Shown here piece by piece: positions 7,434 to 12,686 of a stretch of 12,686 bases of DNA; positions within the stretch are counted from its first letter, which is position 1; every line of letters begins with the position of its first letter. A program made the position numbers and the translations under genes. The DNA is from an uncultured Porphyromonadaceae bacterium (GTDB taxonomy: Bacteria > Bacteroidota > Bacteroidia > Bacteroidales > Muribaculaceae). The stretch lies in assembly GCA_900544305.1 (NCBI GenBank), contig UQUV01000059.1:1-12686 (forward strand), in the 5' to 3' direction. The notes under the pieces are model-generated. The model saw only the letters and a list, made by a program, of their open reading frames with translations. It had not been told where the DNA came from and did not search any database.

Positions 7434-8195
7434 ATGAAACAAATCGAGAAAAAGCTCTACGACGAACTGCTTGCCAATACCGGAGATGTATCCCAGGGCG
7501 GTGAGCCGGCTTTGGATTATTACAAGAAGATAGCTTCGGTCTATGCCCGTGTCGAAAATTCGGTGGCTGTGCTCAGCGACTTGAAATCGGATATGAGCTA
7601 CATCATTATGGGCGGCGTTGCCGAGCGGCTCGGACTGGGAAAGAAGGGGGAGACACTGGCTATTCCCTCCATTTGGGAGCGCGACATTTTCAACCATATT
7701 CATCCGGCCGACATGGGGGAGAAATATGCGCAGGAATACTATTTCCTTCAGTATGTGAAGCGGCAGAAAGCCAAAAACAGGGAAAATTATTGCCTGAAAA
7801 TGCGTTTACGGATGAAGGATGTCAGCGGACAGTTTGTCGAAATATTGCATCGTGTGTTCTATTTCACTGACAGTAGAGAAGGAAAGCTGCGGTTTGTCAT
7901 ATGCTTGTACGATTTTACCGAAAGCGGTTCGACGGCGAAGGCTGTCGTTGTCAATACGCTGACCGGCCAACGAATAGAACTGAAGCCTGCTACTGCCGGA
8001 GAATTGCTCACTGAGCGGGAAGTGGAAATATTGCGGTTGGTGAGAAAAGGGGCAACGAGCCAAGAAATAGCCGAACGGCTGTCCATCAGCAAAAACACGG
8101 TCAGCCGTCACCGCCAGAACATTCTGCTGAAACTGCAGGTGCCGAATTCGCTGAAGGCATGCGACATTGCCGCCGATTTGGGTTTGCTTGACTGA
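7434..8195 (+). CDS. PAS-like sensor/LuxR-type transcriptional regulator
   Basis: The 253-residue product ends in a LuxR-type helix-turn-helix domain (about 190-245): LLTEREVEILRLVRKG, then TSQEIAERLSISKNTVSRHR with the recognition helix, then LLKLQV. The N-terminal part (about 28-165) looks like a PAS fold: IWERDIFNHIHPADMGEKY resembles the PAS_3 'iHPdD' motif, followed by strands around LKMRLRMKD and KLRFVICLYDFTES. No receiver domain or membrane segment is seen, so it is probably a cytoplasmic one-component regulator of unknown signal. The ATG at 7434 is preferred; an in-frame TTG lies just before it at 7431. It is divergent from the DUF1349 gene and upstream of the ABC importer; control of either is inferred only from position. 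Confidence 0.82.
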   Translation: MKQIEKKLYDELLANTGDVSQGGEPALDYYKKIASVYARVENSVAVLSDLKSDMSYIIMGGVAERLGLGKKGETLAIPSIWERDIFNHIHPADMGEKYAQEYYFLQYVKRQKAKNRENYCLKMRLRMKDVSGQFVEILHRVFYFTDSREGKLRFVICLYDFTESGSTAKAVVVNTLTGQRIELKPATAGELLTEREVEILRLVRKGATSQEIAERLSISKNTVSRHRQNILLKLQVPNSLKACDIAADLGLLD

Positions 8196-8228
8196 ATCTG
8201 CATCTGCATCAAACTCTTATTCTATGTT

Positions 8229-8250
8229 AAACCCGTGGCGGGGATTTTTT
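8229..8250 (+). terminator. Probable terminator of the regulator gene
   Basis: CCCG (8232-8235) and CGGG (8239-8242) form a short GC stem around TGG. A flanking AAA and six T residues (8245-8250) follow. It lies 35 nt after the stop of the LuxR-type gene. The stem is short, so efficiency is uncertain. Confidence 0.45.
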
Positions 8251-8276
8251 ATTTGCAGGGTTTGTTTGTAAATTTG
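8245..8276 (+). promoter_or_regulatory. Promoter of the ABC importer operon
   Basis: TAAATTTG at 8269-8276 matches the -7 consensus TAnnTTTG. A T-rich -33 region (TTTT at 8245-8248) lies 20 nt upstream. The predicted start near 8283 falls before the ATG at 8301, which is the start that gives a clean lipoprotein signal peptide. Confidence 0.55.
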
Positions 8277-8300
8277 CAGTTTATGAATAACCTTGAAACG

Positions 8301-9404
8301 ATGAAGATAGTACTCTATATGCTGCTGGCAGTGATGGTGCTGACAGCTTGCGGACAACGGCAGCAGGAAGTTGCCGATGCCAATCTCGACTATGCAAAGG
8401 GGCTGACCATTACGCGCTACCGCGATTATACGAAAGTGGCGGTGCTTGACCCGTGGAACAACGGGAAAGTGCTGCAAACCTATCTGTTGGTGCCGCGTGA
8501 CAAAGCGGTGCCCGACACGCTGCCGCAGGGCACGGTGGTGCGTGTGCCGTTGCAGAACGTATTGGTCTATTCCGATGTCCATGCGCGTGCCCTGAAGGAG
8601 CTCGGTTGCGTGGCAGCCGTGCGCGGCGTGTGCGACGGGAAATATTTCAAGACTCCCGAAATTGTGGCAGGACTTGCCGACGGCACAGTGACTGACTGTG
8701 GCTCGTTGATGGCACCCGCTATTGAAAGCGTTGTGGGCATTTCGCCCGAAGCCATTCTGCTTTCTCCTTTCCAGAATGCCGGCTATGGCGCGCTTGCCAA
8801 TATCGGCGTGCCGATTCTCGAATTGGCCGACTATATGGAAACCAATCCGCTCGGCCGTGCCGAATGGATAAAATTTCTGGGTATGCTTTTTGACCGTGAA
8901 GCCGTGGCCGACTCTATATTTTCCAGTGTGGCCGACAACTACAACCGCTTGGCAGCGACGGTGAGGAATGTGCCTCACCGTCCGACGGTGATTTCCGAAA
9001 CGGTGACAAGCGGCGTGTGGTATGTGCCCGGCGGTGCCAGCTACAAGGCTACGCTCTATGCCGATGCCGGTGCCGACTACCCATGGGCTGACGACACTTC
9101 TGCCGGTTCGCTGCAACTTGATTTCGCACAGGTGCTTGACAAGGCACAGAATGCCGACTTCTGGCTGCTGACCACCTACGGCTATGAACTGACGCGCCGC
9201 GCGATGCTTGACATCTATCCGCACAACGATCAGTTTGCCGCGTTCGGCAAAGGCTCCGTTTATTATTTTAACTCCGCGGTAGTGCCGCTTTTCGAAGAAA
9301 CGGCTTTCCATCCGGATTTGCTGCTGAAAGAATATATCGGCATCTTCCATCCCGACAAGGTGCCGGGTTACGAATTGTCTTACTTTAAACGGATGGGGGA
9401 ATAG
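8301..9404 (+). CDS. ABC importer substrate-binding lipoprotein (FecB/BtuF class)
   Basis: The 367-residue product from the ATG at 8301 has a lipoprotein signal peptide with lipobox LTAC (Cys17). In-frame upstream Met codons at 8235 and 8283 would put a non-signal extension in front, and the predicted transcription start lies at about 8283, so 8301 is chosen. The body resembles periplasmic binding protein class 2 of the iron-siderophore/haem/cobalamin type: LVYSDVHARALKELG and a long connecting helix region typical of rigid two-lobed proteins, with IESVVGISPEAILLSPF, GVPILELADYMETNPLGRAEWIKFLG and FWLLTTYGY. It should deliver a metal chelate to the permease encoded 2 nt downstream. The exact substrate cannot be told, and no outer-membrane receptor gene is adjacent. 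Confidence 0.87.
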   Translation: MKIVLYMLLAVMVLTACGQRQQEVADANLDYAKGLTITRYRDYTKVAVLDPWNNGKVLQTYLLVPRDKAVPDTLPQGTVVRVPLQNVLVYSDVHARALKELGCVAAVRGVCDGKYFKTPEIVAGLADGTVTDCGSLMAPAIESVVGISPEAILLSPFQNAGYGALANIGVPILELADYMETNPLGRAEWIKFLGMLFDREAVADSIFSSVADNYNRLAATVRNVPHRPTVISETVTSGVWYVPGGASYKATLYADAGADYPWADDTSAGSLQLDFAQVLDKAQNADFWLLTTYGYELTRRAMLDIYPHNDQFAAFGKGSVYYFNSAVVPLFEETAFHPDLLLKEYIGIFHPDKVPGYELSYFKRMGE

Positions 9405-9406
9405 CC

Positions 9407-10423
9407 ATGAGCCGGACTCGCCTTGTGATAGTATTGCTGTCGGCGGCCATTGTCGGGCTGGCGTTTTTGCTGCTGCTTGTGGGCACGGTGCACATCCCTG
9501 CGGGTGAAGTGCTCCGCATTCTTGGTGGCGAACCTTCCGAACGTTCGGCATGGAACTTTATCGTGTGGGAGAGCCGTGTGCCGCTGATTGCTACGGCTGC
9601 CCTTACCGGTGCCGCTCTCGCCGTGTCGGGGCTTTTGTTGCAGACTTCTTTTGGAAATGTGCTGGCCGACCCGTCGATTTTGGGCATTTCCACCGGTTCA
9701 AGCCTCGGAGTGGCCGTTGTGATGCTCGCTTTTGGCGGTGTTATCGGTTCGGCGGCGATGGGCTACGTTGCCACGCTCCTCGGTGCGCTTCTCGGCGCGT
9801 TGCTGATTATGGCCATTTTGCTGGCATTTTCCGTAGCAGTGAAAAATTCCACGATGCTGCTTATTGTCGGTATTTTGATAAGCTATCTCGCTTCGTCGGC
9901 CATTTCGCTGCTCAACTTTGCCGCCACGCAGGAAGGCGTCCACTCGTTTGTCGTGTGGGGCTTGGGTAATTTTTCGGGCGTTACGCTCCGCCAGTTGCCT
10001 GTCTATGCTTCGGTGGTGGCCGTAGGACTGATAGCTTCACTGCTGCTTATCAAGCCGCTCAACGCGTTGCTGCTCGGTCGCCGTTATGCCGAAAACCTCG
10101 GTGTGAATATCCGTCTGACGCGTAACCTGCTGCTGCTTATCACCGGCGTGCTTACTGCCGTCGTCACCGCCTTTTGCGGTCCGATTGGCTTCATCGGGCT
10201 TGTCGTGCCTCACATCGCACGGCTGATGCTCCGCACCTCCGACCATTTCCGGCTTATACCCGCCACGATGCTCACCGGTGCCGCCATCGCCCTGCTGTGT
10301 ACGCTCGTCAGCGTGCTTCCTTCCAGTGGAACGATTCCTATCAATGCCATTACGCCCATTATTGGCGTGCCGGTCATTGTCTACATCATACTTAACCGTC
10401 GGAAAATATTTTATTTCAACTGA
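9407..10423 (+). CDS. FecCD/BtuC-family ABC permease
   Basis: The 338-residue integral membrane protein is of normal length for the family and has about ten hydrophobic segments. Family motifs are R57-VPL, GNVLADPSILGISTGSSLG (83-101), PLNALLLGRRYAENLGVN (217-234) and the cytoplasmic coupling region GPIGFIGLVVPHIARLM (258-274), which contacts the ATPase. It would form a homodimeric pore for a metal chelate or corrinoid. It begins 2 nt after the stop of the binding-protein gene and ends 3 nt before the ATPase gene, so it is the middle of a tight operon. Confidence 0.93.
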   Translation: MSRTRLVIVLLSAAIVGLAFLLLLVGTVHIPAGEVLRILGGEPSERSAWNFIVWESRVPLIATAALTGAALAVSGLLLQTSFGNVLADPSILGISTGSSLGVAVVMLAFGGVIGSAAMGYVATLLGALLGALLIMAILLAFSVAVKNSTMLLIVGILISYLASSAISLLNFAATQEGVHSFVVWGLGNFSGVTLRQLPVYASVVAVGLIASLLLIKPLNALLLGRRYAENLGVNIRLTRNLLLLITGVLTAVVTAFCGPIGFIGLVVPHIARLMLRTSDHFRLIPATMLTGAAIALLCTLVSVLPSSGTIPINAITPIIGVPVIVYIILNRRKIFYFN

Positions 10424-10426
10424 TTT

Positions 10427-11425
10427 ATGGAAATGATTCTCGAAACACGCGGCCTCACGGCTGGCTATCGCAAGGGTAGGGTGGAATCGCCGGTGCTCCG
10501 CAATGTGTCACTGACGCTCTGCCGCGGCACGCTTGTCAGCCTTTTGGGTGCTAACGGTGCAGGAAAATCGACACTGCTGCGTACCATTTCGGGCGTGCAG
10601 CCTCCGTTGTCGGGCGAGGTGCTTCTCGGCGGCGAGCCTATTTCCGGCTATTCGCCGCGCCGCCTTTCGCGGATGGTGAGCATCGTTTCCACCGACCGCA
10701 CGCAGGCAGGCGGACTGACCGTAGAGGAACTTGTAGGCCTTGGTCGTCAGCCGCATACGGGATTTCTTGGCCGTCTCGACGATGAGGACCGCGCGGTGGT
10801 GCGACATGCCATCGAGTCGGTGGGCATCGCCCATAAGGCAAAACAGTTTGTGGCGGAACTGTCTGACGGAGAACGGCAGAAAACGATGATAGCCAAAGCC
10901 TTGGCACAGGAAGCTCCGCTCATTATCCTCGACGAGCCGACGGCTTTTCTCGATGTGGCAAGCCGCATTGAAACCCTTCAGTTGCTCCATCGGCTGGCGC
11001 ATGAGGAGCGGAAAGCCGTGCTGCTGTCGTCGCACGACGTAGCGCAGTCGCTCGCTTTGTCCGACCGCCTGTGGCTGTTGGGTGCTGACTGCACGATAGT
11101 CGACCGCACGACCGAAGACGCTGTGCTTCAGGGCGACATGAACCGCCTGTTCCCGGGGCGTGACCTCTGTTTCGACATGACGTCGGGCGACTTTTTCAGC
11201 GGACTGTCGGGCTCGCGGCCTGTAAGTATTTCTGCCGACTCTCCCGAACTTCATCATTGGGCTCACAACGCTCTCCGTCGTAACGGCTACCGTTCCGAAG
11301 CCGAAGCCCCGCTGTCAATCCATGTCCATGCGGCTACTAAAATCATCCTCCGTACTCCCGCGACTACCGAAACTTTCAGCTCCTTCGAACAGCTGCTCGG
11401 AGCGTTGGCAAATAGGATGGAATAG
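10427..11425 (+). CDS. ABC importer ATPase (FecE/BtuD class) with C-terminal extension
   Basis: The 332-residue product has Walker A GANGAGKST (41-49), signature LSDGE (145-149), Walker B LIILDEP (165-171), D-loop FLD (174-176) and switch His203 (SSHD). The usual Q-loop glutamine is not obvious: the corresponding strand reads RMVSIVSTDRTQ (82-93). ATPases of this class are usually about 250-265 residues. Here about 75-80 extra residues (from about 255) follow, with strands such as LSIHVHAATKIILRT (296-310) and a final helix EQLLGALAN; I do not recognise this extension. It powers import through the adjacent permease. The first ATG (10427) is 3 nt past the permease stop; Met3 is an alternative. 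Confidence 0.92.
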   Translation: MEMILETRGLTAGYRKGRVESPVLRNVSLTLCRGTLVSLLGANGAGKSTLLRTISGVQPPLSGEVLLGGEPISGYSPRRLSRMVSIVSTDRTQAGGLTVEELVGLGRQPHTGFLGRLDDEDRAVVRHAIESVGIAHKAKQFVAELSDGERQKTMIAKALAQEAPLIILDEPTAFLDVASRIETLQLLHRLAHEERKAVLLSSHDVAQSLALSDRLWLLGADCTIVDRTTEDAVLQGDMNRLFPGRDLCFDMTSGDFFSGLSGSRPVSISADSPELHHWAHNALRRNGYRSEAEAPLSIHVHAATKIILRTPATTETFSSFEQLLGALANRME

Positions 11426-11441
11426 GATTATAGAATTACTT

Positions 11442-12080
11442 ATGAAACGGATTTTTTATTTTTTAGGCGTGTTGCTTGTTTTGGCAAGCTGTACGGGAAA
11501 TAAAGAAAGTCACGTTGTCGTTCCCGTTGATGAACCGCAGCCGGTGCTGTTGATTCAGCCATATAATGATGTGACCCTGCAGGAAGCCGAGCGGTTGAAA
11601 GCGGAACTGGAGCGAGAGCTGCCGCGGCTGACGGGCGACGATTTTGAGGTGAAGGTGTTGCCTGTACGGCAGTTGTCCGACAGTTTGAAGAACGATGCCC
11701 GGACGCGTTTCCGTGCCGACAAGATTCTGACTTGGCAAACCCGGAATATCGCTGTAGGAAATGCGCCGACCACGTTGCTCGGATTTACCCATTCCGATAT
11801 TTCGCTTCCCTATAAGGGGTGTGCCGATTGGGGCGTGTTGGGACTGTCGTTTCGAGGAAAACGCACGGCAGTCATTTCCACCTATCGTGTCCGGGATGCC
11901 AAACGCAACTTGTGGAAAGTGGCAGCCCACGAGTTTATCCACGCTTGGTATGCCTATCCCCATTGCCCGAACGCCGATCCGCTCTGCATCATGCAAGATG
12001 CAAAAGGCAAGCCCAACTTCAGTAATCAGACATCCCTCTGCGACTCCTGCCGCGTCTTGCTCAGTAGAAAATCCAAATAA
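11442..12080 (+). CDS. Archaemetzincin-like zinc metalloprotease lipoprotein
   Basis: The 212-residue product has a lipoprotein signal peptide with lipobox LASC (Cys17), so it probably sits on the periplasmic face of a membrane. The C-terminal part carries HEFIHAWYAYPHC (163-175), LCIM (181-184) and CDSC (200-203). This recalls the archaemetzincin signature HExxHxxGxxHC-x4-C-x-M-x17-CxxC. Spacing differs: the third His is 11 residues after the first instead of 10, the metzincin Gly is replaced by Tyr170, C175 to C182 has six residues between, and M184 to C200 has fifteen. The catalytic HExxH with Glu164 is intact, so peptidase activity is plausible but substrate and role are unknown. The start follows the ATPase stop by 16 nt, which suggests read-through from the importer operon. 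An upstream in-frame ATG (11322) lies inside the ATPase gene and was rejected. Confidence 0.78.
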   Translation: MKRIFYFLGVLLVLASCTGNKESHVVVPVDEPQPVLLIQPYNDVTLQEAERLKAELERELPRLTGDDFEVKVLPVRQLSDSLKNDARTRFRADKILTWQTRNIAVGNAPTTLLGFTHSDISLPYKGCADWGVLGLSFRGKRTAVISTYRVRDAKRNLWKVAAHEFIHAWYAYPHCPNADPLCIMQDAKGKPNFSNQTSLCDSCRVLLSRKSK

Positions 12081-12081
12081 G

Positions 12082-12089
12082 TAAATTTG
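12082..12089 (+). promoter_or_regulatory. Weak candidate promoter in front of the CRISPR array
   Basis: TAAATTTG matches TAnnTTTG directly after the metalloprotease stop. A TTG at 12057-12059 lies 22 nt upstream, slightly too far. If real, it would read into the decayed repeats of the array. Confidence 0.25.
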
Positions 12090-12094
12090 ATAAA

Positions 12095-12142
12095 GTTTTA
12101 AACCTGTATTTAGCCGTGCGATTTGACGCTATCAAATACAAC
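12095..12142 (+). repeat. Strongly decayed terminal CRISPR repeat (partial match)
   Basis: The last 15 nt (12128-12142, GCTATCAAATACAAC) are identical to the 3' end of the intact CRISPR repeat, while the 5' two thirds match poorly. A 28-nt gap separates it from the next repeat, close to the 30-nt spacer length. It is best read as a worn-out first repeat. A tracrRNA anti-repeat is the other reading, but no tail hairpins or terminator support it. Confidence 0.45.
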
Positions 12143-12170
12143 AGAAAAAGTAGAATAAAAGGTTGAAAAG

Positions 12171-12686
12171 GTTGTTATTTGTTTGAAAGTTAGGTAACTT
12201 TGAACTATTGAATACAACTGCAAGGAACAAGATGTCAGCCAACAGACTGTTGTGATTTACTTACAAATTAGGTAACTTTGAGCTATCAAATACAACTCGG
12301 ACTTCCTCTCCTTGTCCAAAATATAGGTTGTGATTTACTTACAAATTAGGTAACTTTGAGCTATCAAATACAACAGATCTAATAAACATTCGAATCAACA
12401 CTTAGTTGTGATTTACTTACAAATTAGGTAACTTTGAGCTATCAAATACAACTTCCCAATTGGAATCGCGATAGTAGTCGGAGTTGTGATTTACTTACAA
12501 ATTAGGTAACTTTGAGCTATCAAATACAACCGTTGGCTTCGCTTGTGGTGTTGACTACATGTTGTGATTTACTTACAAATTAGGTAACTTTGAGCTATCA
12601 AATACAACCGTTGGCTTCGCTTGTGGTGTTGACTACATGTTGTGATTTACTTACAAATTAGGTAACTTTGAGCTATCAAATACAAC
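12171..12686 (+). CRISPR. CRISPR array, 48-nt repeats and 30-nt spacers, probably type II-C
   Basis: Repeats lie at 12171-12218 (nine mismatches), 12249-12296, 12327-12374, 12405-12452, 12483-12530, 12561-12608 and 12639-12686 (all six identical). The repeat starts GTTGTGATTTACTTAC and ends GCTATCAAATACAAC, so its ends form the inverted pair GTTGT/ACAAC. All six spacers are exactly 30 nt; the fifth (12531-12560) and sixth (12609-12638) are identical. Repeat length, spacer length and the GTTGTGATTT start fit the type II-C arrays of Bacteroidetes, but no cas9, cas1, cas2 or tracrRNA is in the window, so the type is inferred. The decayed repeat on the left suggests this is the old end, with the active end and cas genes to the right, beyond the window edge. 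Confidence 0.95.
12250..12280 (+). promoter_or_regulatory. Promoter inside each CRISPR repeat (first intact copy shown)
   Basis: Within the repeat, TTG at repeat positions 2-4 is followed after 20 nt by TAACTTTG at positions 25-32, which fits the Bacteroidetes promoter (-33 TTTG, -7 TAnnTTTG). Transcription would start about repeat position 38-39, roughly 10 nt before each spacer, and run to the right. The same pair is present in all six intact repeats; the -7 box is also intact in the decayed repeat at 12171-12218. Confidence 0.6.

Noticed and set aside
8217..9551. Long open frame of 444 codons on the minus strand opposite the binding-protein gene
   Set aside because: It is antisense to a clearly conserved lipoprotein and the start of the permease. 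Its translation is rich in His, Arg and Gln with no domain or signal, as expected for a shadow frame in GC-rich codons.
10508..11266. Open frame of 252 codons on the minus strand opposite the ATPase gene
   Set aside because: Antisense to a gene with all the main ABC ATPase motifs; low-complexity basic translation.
12095..12170. Possible tracrRNA using the 15-nt repeat match as anti-repeat
   Set aside because: The match covers the repeat's 3' end, not the 5' part expected to pair if transcription is rightward, and no tail hairpins or T-run terminator follow on either strand. A decayed repeat explains it better.
12081..12686. cas genes near the array
   Set aside because: No frame in the window shows Cas9, Cas1 or Cas2 motifs; they must lie outside the window or be absent.
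1..12686. tRNA, rRNA, insertion sequences or riboswitches
   Set aside because: No cloverleaf, rRNA segment, transposase motif or terminal inverted repeat pair was recognised. The leader ahead of the importer operon is too short for a cobalamin riboswitch.

Overview
The window looks like chromosomal DNA from a member of the Bacteroidota, most likely order Bacteroidales (Prevotella- or Bacteroides-like; the genus cannot be settled from the sequence). The evidence is several promoters of the Bacteroidetes type (-7 box TAnnTTTG), an outer-membrane beta-barrel protein with a carboxypeptidase-regulatory-like N-domain, Bacteroidales-type lipoproteins (DUF6452/DUF6048-like pair), and a CRISPR array with 48-nt repeats of the kind associated with type II-C systems in this phylum.

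Layout. (1) Positions 1-2579: an AT-rich block with one large outer-membrane protein gene (+), ending in a hairpin terminator that also serves the convergent gene. (2) Positions 2639-3505 (-): a metallo-beta-lactamase-fold lipoprotein with its own promoter. (3) Positions 3606-6560 (-): a compact four-gene operon read from right to left: glycosyltransferase family 2 with two C-terminal membrane segments, nitroreductase, small lipoprotein (DUF6452-like), outer-membrane barrel-like protein (DUF6048-like). It has a promoter at about 6591-6620 and a terminator at 3571-3602 whose stem is nearly identical to the one at 2591-2627. (4) Positions 6708-7358 (-) and 7434-8195 (+): a secreted DUF1349 protein and a PAS-like/LuxR-type regulator, diverging from a perfect 16-bp palindrome made of two back-to-back -7 boxes. 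(5) Positions 8301-11425 (+): a complete ABC importer of the siderophore/haem/cobalamin class (lipoprotein binding protein, FecCD/BtuC permease, ATPase with a long C-terminal extension), followed 16 nt later by an archaemetzincin-like lipoprotein metalloprotease (11442-12080). (6) Positions 12095-12686: a CRISPR array whose left end has decayed repeats and whose right end runs off the window. No cas gene is present.

How it works together. The importer genes probably form one transcription unit with the metalloprotease behind it. The LuxR-type gene just upstream is a candidate regulator, but only by position. The CRISPR repeats each contain a recognisable Bacteroidetes promoter (TTG, 20 nt, TAACTTTG), so each spacer is probably transcribed from its own repeat, as established for some other type II-C arrays. 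The points most worth a second look are this repeat-internal promoter, the altered zinc-binding motif of the metalloprotease, the palindromic divergent promoter, and the exact tandem duplication of the last repeat-spacer unit at the window edge.
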